Assembly (NCBI GenBank): GCA_016178015.1
Contig: JACOUB010000005.1
Coordinates: 31,793 to 95,792, forward strand
Direction of reading: 5' to 3'
Length of the DNA: 64,000 bases
Source: Methylocystis sp.
GTDB lineage: Bacteria > Pseudomonadota > Alphaproteobacteria > Rhizobiales > Beijerinckiaceae
In this document: piece after piece, positions 55,503-64,000 of the stretch
How positions within the stretch are numbered: the first letter of the stretch is position 1
Layout of the letters: each line of letters begins with the position of its first letter
Notes under the pieces: model-generated
What the model saw: the letters and a program-made list of their open reading frames with translations, nothing else
Database searches by the model: none
What the model was told of the DNA's origin: nothing
Made by a program: the position numbers and the translations under genes

Positions 55503-58145
55503 ATGAGAGCCGAACGCTACGCCTTTGCCGAGGCCGAACCCAAATGGCAAAAGATTTGGGACGAGAATCAAGTCTTTGCGGCCGGCGGCGCGGCGGGCAA
55601 GCCGAAATACTACGTGCTCGAGATGTTTCCTTACCCGTCGGGACGCATCCATATGGGCCACGTGCGCAATTACGCCATGGGCGACGTGATCGCCCGCTAT
55701 ATGCGCGCCAAGGGTCATGACGTTCTGCATCCCATGGGCTGGGACGCCTTCGGCCTGCCGGCCGAAAACGCCGCGATGGGCAGCAAGACGCATCCCGCCG
55801 ACTGGACCTTCGCCAATATCGCCGCCATGCGCGCGCAGTTGCAGTCGATGGGCCTGTCGCTCGACTGGTCGCGCGAGATCGCGACCTGCGATCCGGCCTA
55901 TTACAAGCACCAGCAGAAGCTGTTCCTCGACTTTCTGCGCGCGGGCCTTGTTGATCGCAAACAGTCCAGGGTGAACTGGGATCCGGTCGATCAGACCGTG
56001 CTCGCCAACGAGCAAGTGATCGACGGGCGCGGCTGGCGCTCCGGGGCGCTCATCGAGCAGCGCGAACTCACCCAGTGGTTCCTGCGCATCACCAAATATT
56101 CGGACGATCTGCTCAACGGACTCGATCAGCTCGACCGCTGGCCGGAGAAGGTGCGGCTGATGCAGCGCAATTGGATCGGCCGCTCGGAGGGCGTCTCTGT
56201 CCGCTTCCAACTGGCGGCGCCCGCCGAAGGCGCGCTGCCGGCCGACGCTGCGCGCGACATCGAGGTTTTCACCACGCGCGCCGACACGCTGTTTGGCGCC
56301 AAATTCATCGCGCTCAGCCCCGACCATCCGCTCGCCCGCCAGCTTGCCGAGCGCAATCTTGCATTGGCCGCGTTCGCACAAGAATGCCGACATGGCGGCG
56401 CTGCGGCGGCGGAGATCGAGACCGCCGAAAAGAAGGGTTTTGATACCGGGCTCGAGGTCGTTCACCCCTTCGATCCCGATTGGCGCTTGCCCGTTTATGT
56501 CGCCAACTTCATCCTGATGGAATACGGAACTGGGGCCATTTTCGGCTGTCCAGCGCATGACCAGCGCGATCTGGATTTCTCGCGGCGCTACGGCCTCGGC
56601 GCGACGCCGGTGGTGTGTCCGGACGGCGTCGATCCTTTAAGCCTCGTCGTCGAGGATGCGGCCTTCGAGGGCGAAGGCCGGCTGATCAATTCGCGCTTTC
56701 TCGACGGGCTCACTGTCGCCGAGGCCAAGGAAGACGTGGCGAGGCGGCTGGAGCACACCGAACTCGCGGGTCGTCCGCAAGGCGAACGCAAAATCAACTA
56801 CAAGCTGCGCGACTGGGGGATTTCACGCCAGCGCTATTGGGGCTGCCCGATCCCGATCATTCATTGCGAGGCTTGCGGCCCCGTACCGGTCCCCGATGGC
56901 GACTTGCCGGTCGAGCTGCCCGCCGACGTAGAGTTCGGCCAGCCCGGCAACCCGCTCGACCGCCATCCTGCCTGGAAGCACGTCGCTTGTCCCAAATGCG
57001 GCGGCGCGGCGCGGCGCGAAACCGACACCATGGACACGTTCGTCGATTCGTCCTGGTATTACGCGCGCTTTGCCGATCCGCACAATCCGGACGCCCCGGC
57101 CTCGCGCGCAACTCTCGATCGCTGGCTGCCGGTCGATCAATATATCGGCGGCGTCGAGCACGCCATCCTGCATCTCCTCTATGCGCGCTTTTTCGCCAGG
57201 GCCATGCGCGATACGGGCCATGGCGGCGTCGCTGAGCCCTTCGCGGGCCTCTTTACGCAAGGCATGGTGGTCCACGAGACCTATCGCTCGCCAAGCGGCG
57301 ACTGGGTCGCGCCCGCCGACGTCCGCTTTGAGCCTGGCGAGACCGGGCGGCGCGCCTTGTTGCGCGCTGACGGGACCGAGGTCGCCATCGGCCCGATCGA
57401 GAAAATGTCGAAATCGAAGCGCAACACGGTCGATCCCGACGAAATCATCGGCAGTTACGGCGCCGATACGGCGCGCTTGTTCGTTTTGTCCGATTCGCCG
57501 CCCGACCGCGACGTGATCTGGTCCGAGGAGGGCGTCCAAGGCGCTTGGCGCTTCGTGCAGCGATTGTGGCGGCTGGCCGGCGAGCTGGGCAATATCGCGG
57601 CTCCGGCCGGCGCCGCCCCGCCTGCGACATTTAAGGACGCCGCCTTGGAGCTGCGCAAGGCGACGCATCGCGCCATCGCCTCGGTGAGCGAGAACATCGA
57701 GCGCCTGCGCTTCAACAGCGCCATCGCCCGCATTCGCGAATTCGCCAACGAATTGACGGCGGCGCTCGGGGATGTCGAGGCGCCGGACGCGGACGCCGAT
57801 CTCGCCTTCGCGTTCCGCGAGGCGGCCGACGCGCTCATCCGCCTGATCGCGCCGATGACGCCGCATGTCGCCGAGGAGTGCTGGAGCGATCTCGGCCACG
57901 CCGGCCTCGTCGCGACGGCGGCCTGGCCGCAGGTCGATGCTATGCTGGTCGCGCGGGAGATGATAAGCTTGCCGGTGCAGGTGAACGGCAAGAAACGCGG
58001 CGAGATAGTTGTCGCGCATGACGCCGGCGAGGAAGCGGTCCGCGCCGAGGCGCTGAAACAGGATGGCGTGCTGCGCGCCATGGAAGGCAAGCCGGTGAAG
58101 AAGTTTATTCTGGTTCCCAAGAGAATCGTCAATGTGGTGGTTTGA
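55503..58145 (+). CDS. leuS: leucyl-tRNA synthetase
   Basis: An 880-aa class I synthetase. It has the HIGH-type motif [13 protein letters not shown] (about residues 42-54), the editing CP1 domain from about 225, the metal motif CPKCGG, the KMSKS loop EKMSKSKRN, and the anticodon-binding C-terminal domain. It charges tRNA-Leu. It overlaps lptE by 14 bases and heads leuS-lptE-holA, an order conserved in alphaproteobacteria. Confidence 0.98.
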   Translation: MRAERYAFAEAEPKWQKIWDENQVFAAGGAAGKPKYYVLEMFPYPSGRIHMGHVRNYAMGDVIARYMRAKGHDVLHPMGWDAFGLPAENAAMGSKTHPADWTFANIAAMRAQLQSMGLSLDWSREIATCDPAYYKHQQKLFLDFLRAGLVDRKQSRVNWDPVDQTVLANEQVIDGRGWRSGALIEQRELTQWFLRITKYSDDLLNGLDQLDRWPEKVRLMQRNWIGRSEGVSVRFQLAAPAEGALPADAARDIEVFTTRADTLFGAKFIALSPDHPLARQLAERNLALAAFAQECRHGGAAAAEIETAEKKGFDTGLEVVHPFDPDWRLPVYVANFILMEYGTGAIFGCPAHDQRDLDFSRRYGLGATPVVCPDGVDPLSLVVEDAAFEGEGRLINSRFLDGLTVAEAKEDVARRLEHTELAGRPQGERKINYKLRDWGISRQRYWGCPIPIIHCEACGPVPVPDGDLPVELPADVEFGQPGNPLDRHPAWKHVACPKCGGAARRETDTMDTFVDSSWYYARFADPHNPDAPASRATLDRWLPVDQYIGGVEHAILHLLYARFFARAMRDTGHGGVAEPFAGLFTQGMVVHETYRSPSGDWVAPADVRFEPGETGRRALLRADGTEVAIGPIEKMSKSKRNTVDPDEIIGSYGADTARLFVLSDSPPDRDVIWSEEGVQGAWRFVQRLWRLAGELGNIAAPAGAAPPATFKDAALELRKATHRAIASVSENIERLRFNSAIARIREFANELTAALGDVEAPDADADLAFAFREAADALIRLIAPMTPHVAEECWSDLGHAGLVATAAWPQVDAMLVAREMISLPVQVNGKKRGEIVVAHDAGEEAVRAEALKQDGVLRAMEGKPVKKFILVPKRIVNVVV

Positions 58146-58722
58146 ACGGGCCTTGCGCCAGTTTTACCGATGGACCGCGAGCCTTCAGGCTCGCTCGAGG
58201 GCTTGCGAGCCTGAAGGCTCGCGGTCCGCAGGGGCCGTTTGCGCATTCGGACTGTCGCTTCTGCTGTCCGGCTGCGTCGAGCCGCTCTATGGGCCGATCG
58301 GCTCCGGCGCGCCGCTGGCCGCCGAACTCCAGGCGATCGCCATCGATCCCATTCCGGAGCGACTCGGCCATTACGTGACGAACGAGCTGATCTTCGCCTT
58401 CAATGGAACCGGCTCGCAGCCGCCGCCGCGCTACCGGCTCAGTGTCCTGCTGAAGGAGCGCGTGCAAACCCCGATCCTCGACACGGTCACCCTGCGCGCG
58501 ACGGCGGCGACCGTCGTCGTCGACGCCGACTACAGGCTCGTCACCATACCCGACGGCAAGGAAGTGACCAGCGGCGTCGCCTTCGGGGTCGCGAGTTACG
58601 ATCGCTTCAGCAATCGCCTCGCCAATGTGCGCGCCGCGCGCGATGGCGAGATCCGCGACGCCAAGACGATCGCCGACCAGATCCGCACGCGCGTTTCGAC
58701 GGCCCTGGCCGTGATGCGCTGA
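58132..58722 (+). CDS. lptE: LPS-assembly lipoprotein LptE, with a palindromic repeat inside its signal peptide region
   Basis: A 196-aa lipoprotein. The lipobox LLSGC places the mature Cys at about residue 48. The usual N-terminus would be about 25 residues long; here residues about 14-32 are encoded by a family B palindrome (58172-58227) that stays in frame and inserts an Arg/Glu-rich stretch before the hydrophobic core. LptE plugs LptD at the outer membrane and helps place lipopolysaccharide. The gene order leuS-lptE-holA supports the assignment even though the sequence is variable in this family. The start is ATG 58132, overlapping leuS. Confidence 0.82.
   Translation: MWWFERALRQFYRWTASLQARSRACEPEGSRSAGAVCAFGLSLLLSGCVEPLYGPIGSGAPLAAELQAIAIDPIPERLGHYVTNELIFAFNGTGSQPPPRYRLSVLLKERVQTPILDTVTLRATAATVVVDADYRLVTIPDGKEVTSGVAFGVASYDRFSNRLANVRAARDGEIRDAKTIADQIRTRVSTALAVMR
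58172..58227. repeat. family B palindrome inside lptE
   Basis: A 56-bp perfect palindrome with 23-bp arms (58172-58194 and 58205-58227) around a 10-base spacer. It shares the GGACCGCGAGCCTTCAGGCT arm sequence with copies at 47003 and 59826. Its translation, [19 protein letters not shown], is absent from typical LptE. Confidence 0.85.
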
Positions 58723-58729
58723 GCGAATA

Positions 58730-58768
58730 GCGAATAGCGAGTAGCGAATAGAACTACTCGCTATTCGC
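58730..58768. repeat. heptamer repeats forming a perfect 15-bp stem
   Basis: GCGAATAGCGAGTAG (58730-58744) and CTACTCGCTATTCGC (58754-58768) pair exactly. Each arm is built of a GCGAATA/GCGAGTA heptamer that runs on as a tandem from 58723. It fills the space between lptE and holA. Confidence 0.85.
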
Positions 58769-58791
58769 TACTCGCTCTTCAGGGGAGCGAC

Positions 58792-59820
58792 ATGGTCGCA
58801 GTCAAGAACCGGGACGCGGAGCGTTTCGTCAAAGCGCCGCCTGCGCAAATCTTTCTCTTCCTGGTCCATGGCGCCGACGCCGGCTTGGCGCGCGAGCGGG
58901 CGTTGCGCCTCGTCGAAGCAAGAGTCGACGACCGGCGCGATCCGTTCCAATGCGCGGTGATGAGCGGCGACGCCGTCGCCGCCGATCCGCTGAGCCTGCT
59001 CGACGAAGCCAACACTGTCCCGCTGTTTGGCGGGCGACGCGCCATTCTCGTGGAGGTGGGCGCGAAATCCCCCGCCCCGGCCGTGGAGCGGCTGCTCGCC
59101 GCGCCGCCGCGCGATTGCAGCGTCATATTGACCGCCGGCATGTTGCGGCGCGACGCGCCGCTGCGGCGCATCGTCGAGAACGCCAAACAGGGCGCGGCGA
59201 TCGAATGCTATCCCGACGCCGAACAGGACTTGCATGCCTTAATCGACGCCGCCCTGCACGAGGCCGGGCTCTCCGTCAGCCCGGAGGCGCGCAACCTGCT
59301 GCAATCGGCGCTCGGCGAAGACCGGCTGATGAGCAGGGCGGAATTGTCGAAGCTCCTGCTTTACATGCACGGCAAGGAGAAGGTTGAAGCTTGCGATGTC
59401 GAGGCCATCGTCGCCCATGCTTCCAATATCGCCGCCGCTCAATTGGCGCTCGACGCTTTCTCGGGGGAGGCGAGCGCCGCCGGCGCCGAACTCGATCATG
59501 TCGTCGCAAGCGGCGGCGACGGCTCGCAATTGCTCGCCGCGGCGCTGCGCTACGCTTTGGCGCTGCATCGCGCCCGCCTTGTCGCCGATCGCGAGGGCCG
59601 GCTTGACGCGGGCGTCGCCGCGCTGACGCGCAGCGGCTGGGGTTTTGGGCGCCGGACCATGCTCGAGCGCCATTTGCAGAGCTGGTCCGCGACCAAGATC
59701 GAGGGGCTGTTCGATAATTTGCGCGCGGCGCAGCTGCGCGCGCGAGCCAATTCGGCAGTCGCCGAGATGGAAGCGGGCCGCGCGCTGCTCCGCATCGCGG
59801 CCGCGGCAGGACGAAGGTAG
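58792..59820 (+). CDS. holA: DNA polymerase III delta subunit
   Basis: A 342-aa clamp-loader subunit. It has the N-terminal AAA-like domain (FLFLVHGADAGLARERALRLVE), the middle EDRLMSRAELSKLLLYMHG motif of HolA, and a helical C-terminal domain. It opens the beta clamp as part of the gamma complex. It follows leuS-lptE, a conserved order. ATG 58792 follows AGGGGAG. Confidence 0.95.
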   Translation: MVAVKNRDAERFVKAPPAQIFLFLVHGADAGLARERALRLVEARVDDRRDPFQCAVMSGDAVAADPLSLLDEANTVPLFGGRRAILVEVGAKSPAPAVERLLAAPPRDCSVILTAGMLRRDAPLRRIVENAKQGAAIECYPDAEQDLHALIDAALHEAGLSVSPEARNLLQSALGEDRLMSRAELSKLLLYMHGKEKVEACDVEAIVAHASNIAAAQLALDAFSGEASAAGAELDHVVASGGDGSQLLAAALRYALALHRARLVADREGRLDAGVAALTRSGWGFGRRTMLERHLQSWSATKIEGLFDNLRAAQLRARANSAVAEMEAGRALLRIAAAAGRR

Positions 59821-59825
59821 CGCGT

Positions 59826-59881
59826 GCGAGCCTGAAGGCTCGCGGTCCAGCGCTCCACGGACCGCGCCCCTTCAGGCGCGC
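59826..59881. repeat. family B palindrome after holA
   Basis: 56 bp: left arm 59826-59848 and right arm 59859-59881, the second with two changes (CGCCCCTTCAGGCGCGC). It is the same length as the lptE copy and lies between convergent holA and purQ. Confidence 0.85.
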
Positions 59882-59890
59882 ACAGCTTGC

Positions 59891-60577
59891 TCACGCCGCC
59901 GCCAGGCTTGCGAACAGGGCGCGTCCGTCGGTTCCGCCGACCAACGGATCGATGAAGTTTTCCGGATGCGGCATGAGGCCGAGCACGTTGTAACGCTCGG
60001 AATAAATCCCGGCGATGTCGTTGCGCGAGCCGTTGGGATTGGCGACGCCGCCGACGCGTCCTTTAGCGTCGCAATAGCGGAAGGCGACGCGCCCCTCGCC
60101 CTCCAAGCGCTCGATCGTTGCTTCGTCGGCCTCGTAATTGCCCTCGCCATGGGCGATCGCGACCTTGATCGCCTGCCCCTTGGCGTAGCCGCTGGTAAAG
60201 CTGGTGTCGGCGCGCTCGACGCGCACATGCTGCGTCCGGCACACAAAACGCAGGTTGGCGTTGCGCATCAGCACGCCCGGCAACAGCCCGCTCTCGCATA
60301 AAATCTGGAAGCCGTTGCACACGCCGAGCACCAGGCCGCCGCCCGCAGCAAAGGCGCGCACCGCGTCCATGATCGGGGCGCGGCCGGCGATGGCGCCGCA
60401 ACGCAGATAGTCGCCGTAGCTGAACCCGCCCGGCAGCACGACAAGGTCGGTCCCGGCAGGGAGATCATGGTCGTTGGACCAGATCATGTCGGGAGCGCGG
60501 CCATTGGCTTGGCGCAAGGCGCGCGCCATGTCGCGCTCGCGATTGGAGCCGGGAAAGACGATGACGGCGGCTTTCAT
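59891..60577 (-). CDS. purQ: phosphoribosylformylglycinamidine synthase subunit PurQ
   Basis: A 228-aa glutamine amidotransferase. The class I triad is visible: Cys in GVCNGFQ (about residue 86), His in MPHPENF and the following Glu. It supplies ammonia for FGAM synthesis in purine biosynthesis. ATG 60577 is the start; a TTG just before it is not needed. purS lies 225 bases upstream on the same strand, with a repeat pair between. Confidence 0.96.
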   Translation of the reverse strand: MKAAVIVFPGSNRERDMARALRQANGRAPDMIWSNDHDLPAGTDLVVLPGGFSYGDYLRCGAIAGRAPIMDAVRAFAAGGGLVLGVCNGFQILCESGLLPGVLMRNANLRFVCRTQHVRVERADTSFTSGYAKGQAIKVAIAHGEGNYEADEATIERLEGEGRVAFRYCDAKGRVGGVANPNGSRNDIAGIYSERYNVLGLMPHPENFIDPLVGGTDGRALFASLAAA

Positions 60578-60652
60578 CAAAAGCGCTCCAGTCTAGTGGC
60601 CTGCTTCAGCCTGATTGGAAGGGTCGGCGGTCATGCACCGCCCCCTCCCTGT

Positions 60653-60756
60653 CCCTCCCCCGCGTTCCGCGGGAGAGGGGACCCTAACGATCTACGTTGG
60701 CGACCTCTCGATGACACGTCGAGTCTCCTCCCTCTCCCGCGGAACGCGGGGGAGGG
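60653..60756. repeat. pair of family A palindromes between purS and purQ
   Basis: CCCTCCCCCGC/GCGGGAGAGGG (60653-60679) and CCCTCTCCCGC/GCGGGGGAGGG (60730-60756) are mirror images of one another. The pair interrupts the normally close purS-purQ coupling and resembles the pair at 23565-23674. Confidence 0.8.
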
Positions 60757-60802
60757 ACAGGGAGGGGGAACGCAACCTTTCAAATTCAATGACGCGGGGC
60801 GC

Positions 60803-61039
60803 CTAAATTTCGATGCTGAAATTCTCGATGACGGTATTGGCCAAGAGTTTCTCGCAAGCCGTTTGCAATCGCGCCTTCGCCCCGGCCGCGTCGGCGCCCT
60901 CGAGTGCGATGTCGAAGACCTTGCCCTGCCGCACGCTGGCGACGCCTTCGACGCCGAGCGAACGCAGCGCCCCCTCGATGGCCTTGCCTTGCGGGTCGAG
61001 GATGCCGTTCTTCAAGGTGACGATGACGCGGGCTTGCAT
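60803..61039 (-). CDS. purS: phosphoribosylformylglycinamidine synthase subunit PurS
   Basis: A 78-aa protein with the PurS pattern VIVTLKNGILDPQGKAIEGA, LRSLGVEGVASVRQGK and NTVIENFSIEI. It bridges PurQ and PurL in the FGAM synthetase complex. The gene is complete; purL is not in the window. Confidence 0.95.
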   Translation of the reverse strand: MQARVIVTLKNGILDPQGKAIEGALRSLGVEGVASVRQGKVFDIALEGADAAGAKARLQTACEKLLANTVIENFSIEI

Positions 61040-61208
61040 GGCGGTTCCGGGATCGAGACTGTCCGGCCACGGTTAGCGGGCCTTTGGGCCAAGCGCAAGC
61101 GATCGCGTGACCGCCCTTCCAATTGCCACGCCGAAGACTTAAATTCCGACCTCGCCTTGCGGGCGCCGTTCGAACGGATGGACGCGCGATTTTTCGATGG
61201 AGATCACG

Positions 61209-61805
61209 ATGATGTTCCTTTCGCGTTGGCGTTTTTTCGTCGTCGTTGCTTTTCTGGGCCTTTCCGTTTCAGGCTGCGGCTACAACACGATCCCCACGCT
61301 GGAGGAAGGCGCCAAGGCCAGGTGGGCCGAAGTGCAGGCGCAATATCAGCGCCGCGCCGATCTCATCCCCAACCTCGTCGCCACCGTGCAGGGTTACGCC
61401 AAGCAGGAAAAGGAGGTGCTCACCTCCGTCGCCGAGGCGCGCGCCAAGGCGACGCAGATCAGGATCGACGCCTCGCAGCTCACCGACCCCGAAAAAGTCA
61501 AGCAGTTCCAAGAGGCGCAGGCGCAGCTCTCGGGCGCGCTGGGGCGGCTTTTGGCGGTCAGCGAGGCCTATCCGGATTTAAAGTCGAATGCCAATTTCCT
61601 AGCCTTGCAATCGCAGCTCGAGGGAACCGAAAACCGCATCAATGTGGCGCGGCGCGATTACATCGAGGCGGCGCGCGACTACAATCTGGCGCTGCGCACC
61701 TTCCCGACGCTCGTTTGGGCGAAGACTTTGTTCGCAGACGCCAAGCCGATGGCCGAATTTACGGCGAGCGACGCCGCGCAGAGCGCGCCGCAGGTGAAGT
61801 TTTAA
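61209..61805 (+). CDS. lemA: LemA family lipoprotein
   Basis: A 198-aa LemA-domain protein. It has a lipoprotein signal with lipobox SVSGC, followed by YNTIPTLEEGAKARWAEVQA, QRRADLIPNLVATVQGYA and the LemA core to FADAKPMAEF. The role is not settled; it is often linked to envelope stress and to TPM-domain proteins, as here. GGAG (61199-61202) favours ATG 61209 over 61197. Confidence 0.93.
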   Translation: MMFLSRWRFFVVVAFLGLSVSGCGYNTIPTLEEGAKARWAEVQAQYQRRADLIPNLVATVQGYAKQEKEVLTSVAEARAKATQIRIDASQLTDPEKVKQFQEAQAQLSGALGRLLAVSEAYPDLKSNANFLALQSQLEGTENRINVARRDYIEAARDYNLALRTFPTLVWAKTLFADAKPMAEFTASDAAQSAPQVKF

Positions 61806-61857
61806 GCGCGCGGAGCATCGCGGCATGACGCGCCGTCGCAATCTGATCCATCAGCGC

Positions 61858-61940
61858 GTCATGGCCGGACTTGTTCCGGCCATCCACGCCAGGCAGCCGC
61901 GCCCGACGGCGTGGATGCCCGCGACAAGCGCGGGCATGAC
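61858..61940. repeat. family E repeat ('MAGLVPAIH' type)
   Basis: An 83-bp element with ends GTCATGGCCGG and GCGGGCATGAC and inner GGCGTGGATGCC. In frame it reads VMAGLVPAIHARQ...WMPATSAGMT, a peptide often wrongly fused to gene starts in Hyphomicrobiales. It overlaps the upstream opening of the TPM gene. Confidence 0.8.
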
Positions 61941-62478
61941 GAGCAAACGCTTGGCGCTCTTGATTATCTTTTGCCTTTTTTCCACCTTCGCGCTCGCCGC
62001 CTTCACCTTCCCCGCGCTCTCGGGGCGGGTCGTCGATCAGGCGAACATCGTCGCGGTAAAAACGCGCGACGCGATCGAGACGAAGGCGAAAGACCTCGAA
62101 GACAAATCCGGCATTCAGCTCGTCGTCGCGACCGTGCGCTCGCTCGAGGGCTCGGATATCGAAACCTACGCCAACGGCCTGTTTCGCGCCTGGAAGCTCG
62201 GCGAGGCGAAGAAGAACAATGGCGTTTTGTTTCTCGTCGCCCCCAACGAGCGCAAGATGCGCATCGAGGTCGGCTATGGGCTCGAGGACGCGCTGACCGA
62301 CGCTCTGTCGAAGGTCATCATCGCGACGACCGTGACGCCGCGCTTCAAGGCCGGCGATTTCGGCGGCGGCGTCGAGCGCGGCGTCGACGCCATCGTCGAA
62401 GTGCTGAGCGGCGACGCCGGCGAATGGCAGAAACGCGTCGAAGTCCGCGCCGAGGATCAGGATACGCTGTTCGACTAG
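61936..62478 (+). CDS. TPM-domain protein (YgcG-type), cut short by an amber codon
   Basis: A 180-aa product. The signal peptide (about residues 3-22, LALLIIFCLFSTFALA) is followed by the TPM domain (GRVVDQANIV; GIQLVVATV; NNGVLFLVAPNERKMRIEVG). I chose ATG 61936 because the frame upstream (to 61825) is repeat DNA. The reading frame meets TAG at 62476-62478, but then continues in phase with a membrane helix and a Gly/Ser tail. Homologues usually include that tail. TPM proteins associate with LemA at the envelope. Confidence 0.85.
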   Translation: MTSKRLALLIIFCLFSTFALAAFTFPALSGRVVDQANIVAVKTRDAIETKAKDLEDKSGIQLVVATVRSLEGSDIETYANGLFRAWKLGEAKKNNGVLFLVAPNERKMRIEVGYGLEDALTDALSKVIIATTVTPRFKAGDFGGGVERGVDAIVEVLSGDAGEWQKRVEVRAEDQDTLFD

Positions 62479-62697
62479 TCGGTTCCCTTCATCGTCCTGG
62501 CGCTGTTCTTCTTCATCCTCACGTCGATGTTGCGTAATGCGCGGCAGGCGCGGCGGGGGCTGGGGCGGGACTCCGGCGATTCTTGGGGCCGTGGCTCCTC
62601 TTGGGGCGGCGGTTCGTCCTGGGGCGGCGGCGGGGGTGGCGGATTTTCGGGCGGCGGCGGCTCGTCGGGGGGCGGCGGCGCTTCGGGGGACTGGTGA
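62479..62697 (+). pseudogene. detached C-terminal tail of the TPM protein (membrane helix and Gly-rich end)
   Basis: In the same frame as the TPM gene after its TAG, this reads SVPFIVLALFFFILTSMLR, then a Gly/Ser/Trp-rich tail ending SGDW and TGA 62695-62697. This is the usual end of YgcG-type proteins. Its stop overlaps the next ATG. One TGG-to-TAG change would explain the break; the tail lacks its own start with a ribosome-binding site. Confidence 0.75.
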
Positions 62698-63302
62698 TGG
62701 AGATCACACGCGAGGATCACGCACGCATTGCGCAGGCGATCAAAGCCGCCGAACAATGCACGGCCGGCGAAATCGTCTGCGTGCTGGCGCGGCGCTCCTC
62801 CGATTATTCCTATGTGCCGACGCTGTGGGCGGCGTTCGCGGCGCTCACTGCGCCATGGCCGCTCATTGTCTTCACCCAGCTCGGCGTGCGCACGATCTTC
62901 GCCATTCAAATCGGCGTCTTCATCATCGCCGCCCTGGCGTTTTCCTGGCCGCCGCTGCGTCTCGCGCTGACGCCGCGCGCGGTCAAACGCGCCAGGGCGC
63001 ACCGCGAAGCGCTCGAGCAATTTTTCACGCGGGGCGTGGCGCGAACCAAGGACCGCGCCGGCGTGCTGATTTTCGTTTCGCTCGCCGAGCGCTATGCGCG
63101 CATCATTGCCGATGAGGGCGTCGCCGCCAAGATAAGCAACGAGGAATGGCGCAAGGCGCTCGATCTGCTGCGGGCCCACATGCGCGACGGGCGCATCGCC
63201 GACGGCTTCATCGCCGCAATCGACGAATGCGCGCGCATCTTGTCGGCGCATGTCCCGCCGGGCGGCAGGCGCGAGCTGCCGGATCGGATTTATGTGATGT
63301 GA
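62697..63302 (+). CDS. second TPM-domain membrane protein
   Basis: A 201-aa protein. It has an N-terminal helical segment, two membrane segments (about residues 42-62 and 66-86), and a TPM-like domain (AGVLIFVSLAERYARIIADEGV). ATG 62697 overlaps the preceding TGA (TGATG), showing the original operon lemA-TPM-TPM. GGGGACTGGTG is the only upstream purine tract, so it probably depended on coupling to translation of the now-interrupted tail. Confidence 0.85.
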   Translation: MEITREDHARIAQAIKAAEQCTAGEIVCVLARRSSDYSYVPTLWAAFAALTAPWPLIVFTQLGVRTIFAIQIGVFIIAALAFSWPPLRLALTPRAVKRARAHREALEQFFTRGVARTKDRAGVLIFVSLAERYARIIADEGVAAKISNEEWRKALDLLRAHMRDGRIADGFIAAIDECARILSAHVPPGGRRELPDRIYVM

Positions 63303-63352
63303 GAGGGAGGCGACCGACGGCCTCTTCGAGGATTTGTCATGATTGCGGCACG

Positions 63353-63367
63353 TACCAATATTTGGTA
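63353..63367. promoter_or_regulatory. parDE operator
   Basis: TACCAATATTTGGTA, perfect arms TACCAA/TTGGTA around TAT, is followed at once by TATAAG, a likely -10. It lies 21 bases before the parD ATG, the expected position for ParD autorepression. Confidence 0.6.
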
Positions 63368-63387
63368 TAAGCCTGAGGAGGCTCACG

Positions 63388-63642
63388 ATGATGGCTAAGA
63401 ACACATCCTTCGTGATCGGCGACCACTTCGCGTCGTTCGTCGAAGCGCAAGTCGCCGCGGGACGCTATGGCTCGGCCAGCGATGTCGTCCGCGCCGGCCT
63501 TCGTCTGTTGGAAGAACAAGAGACAAAGCTCGAAGCGCTCCGCGCGGCCCTTACCGAGGGCGAGACGAGCGGCGCTTCGACGCCCTTCGATTTCGAGGCT
63601 TTCATCGCTCGCAAGCGCGCCGCCCACGCGCCTCGTCCATGA
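63388..63642 (+). CDS. parD: ParD-type antitoxin
   Basis: An 84-aa antitoxin: ribbon-helix-helix N-terminus (NTSFVIGDHFASFVEAQVAA), then GRYGSASDVVRAGLRLLEEQE, the ParD/CopG hallmark, and a disordered toxin-binding tail. GAGGAGG precedes ATG 63388. It overlaps parE by ATGA. Confidence 0.93.
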   Translation: MMAKNTSFVIGDHFASFVEAQVAAGRYGSASDVVRAGLRLLEEQETKLEALRAALTEGETSGASTPFDFEAFIARKRAAHAPRP

Positions 63643-63929
63643 GGCGCTACACACTCACCCCGCGGGCGCAATCCGACATCGAAGACATTTGGGACTACAC
63701 GGCTTCGCGTTGGGGCGCCGAGCAGGCGGAGACCTATACTCGCCAGATCAAGGCGGCGATCGAGATCGTCGCCGCCGATCCTCGTCGCGGCCGCGCCTGC
63801 GACGAGGTGCGCGCCGGCTATCGAAAATACCCGGCCGGTTCGCACGCGCTTTTTTATCGAACGACGCCGGACGGCGTCGACATCGTGCGCATCCTGCACC
63901 AGCGCATGGACTTCGAGCGTCATCTGTGA
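63639..63929 (+). CDS. parE: ParE-type toxin
   Basis: A 96-aa RelE/ParE-superfamily toxin with LTPRAQSDIEDIWDYTASRWG, DPRRGRACDEVRAGYRKYPA and HALFYRTTPDGVDIVRILHQ. ParE proteins poison DNA gyrase. It is complete and coupled to parD. Confidence 0.93.
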   Translation: MRRYTLTPRAQSDIEDIWDYTASRWGAEQAETYTRQIKAAIEIVAADPRRGRACDEVRAGYRKYPAGSHALFYRTTPDGVDIVRILHQRMDFERHL

Positions 63930-63970
63930 CGATGAGCGTTTCAGGCGCCACCCCAGGCCCCTCATCCTAA

Positions 63971-63996
63971 CCTTCTCCCCGTAAACGGGGAGAAGG
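63971..63996. repeat. family A palindrome at the window end
   Basis: Arms CCTTCTCCCCG and CGGGGAGAAGG around TAAA. Together with 'CCCCTCATCCTAA' just before it, this is the usual composite edge. Confidence 0.75.
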
Positions 63997-64000
63997 GACC

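Noticed and set aside
61825..61935. Longer start of the TPM gene
   Set aside because: This stretch is a dispersed repeat that encodes the well-known MAGLVPAIH-type artefact; a proper signal peptide begins at 61936.

Overview
The window is high-GC DNA, probably from a free-living, nitrogen-fixing alphaproteobacterium, most likely order Hyphomicrobiales (Rhizobiales). This is inferred from: an oxygen-sensitive-type NifA with the alphaproteobacterial cysteine pattern; an alphaproteobacterial RpoD, DnaG and RNase E; phosphatidylcholine synthase; and the family of intergenic repeats that read as 'MAGLVPAIH...WMP...GMT' when translated. A Beijerinckiaceae/Methylocystaceae-type host is possible but cannot be proved from the sequence alone. 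No rRNA, tRNA, CRISPR array, transposase or phage gene was recognised.

Layout. (1) 142-10408: a two-armed lipid locus. The + arm (142-5771) encodes an acyl carrier protein, a KAS-II-type condensing enzyme, two hot-dog-fold proteins, a short-chain dehydrogenase, a ceramide-glucosyltransferase-like GT and a CslA-like GT. These are tightly coupled, mostly by 4-bp overlaps. The convergent - arm (10408-6138) encodes a serine palmitoyltransferase-type alpha-oxoamine synthase, a GNAT-like protein proposed as the bacterial ceramide synthase, a dihydroceramide delta-4 desaturase (DEGS) homologue and a sphingolipid fatty-acid-hydroxylase-like enzyme. Read together, this is a proposed sphingolipid pathway: dedicated acyl chain, SPT, reduction, N-acylation, delta-4 desaturation, hydroxylation, glycosylation. 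The tailoring enzymes are eukaryote-like. This is the most interesting system in the window.

(2) 10654-22975: ccmAB, PBP1A, AmiC-type amidase, RNase E with a long leader, an aminotransferase, and modBC without modA. (3) 23068-26690: thioredoxin, then a copper mini-cluster (CopA-type ATPase, 40-aa Met-rich membrane peptide, DUF411 protein). (4) 26863-31547: nifT-nifZ-fdxN-nifB on the - strand behind a sigma-54 promoter with a NifA-type upstream site, and nifA divergent. (5) 31718-38875: a Phd/PIN toxin-antitoxin pair, pyrD, pcs, a UbiH-family monooxygenase, a PAS histidine-kinase-like protein lacking its phospho-accepting His, and a patatin. (6) 39056-45180: a duplicated rpoD 3' scrap, rpoD, dnaG, a decayed brnT next to intact brnA, and a RES-Xre pair. 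(7) 45490-55324: a HupE/UreJ-type protein, an orphan Phd antitoxin, phaC, an aminotransferase, a FemAB-like protein and a chemoreceptor. (8) 55503-63929: leuS-lptE-holA, purQ/purS, lemA-TPM-TPM, and parDE.

Intergenic spaces carry at least six families of palindromic repeats. One of these lies in frame inside lptE, and another lies across the 5' end of the first TPM gene. Several genes show decay by single point changes: an amber codon in brnT, an amber codon before the tail of the TPM protein, and His to Leu in the kinase-like protein.
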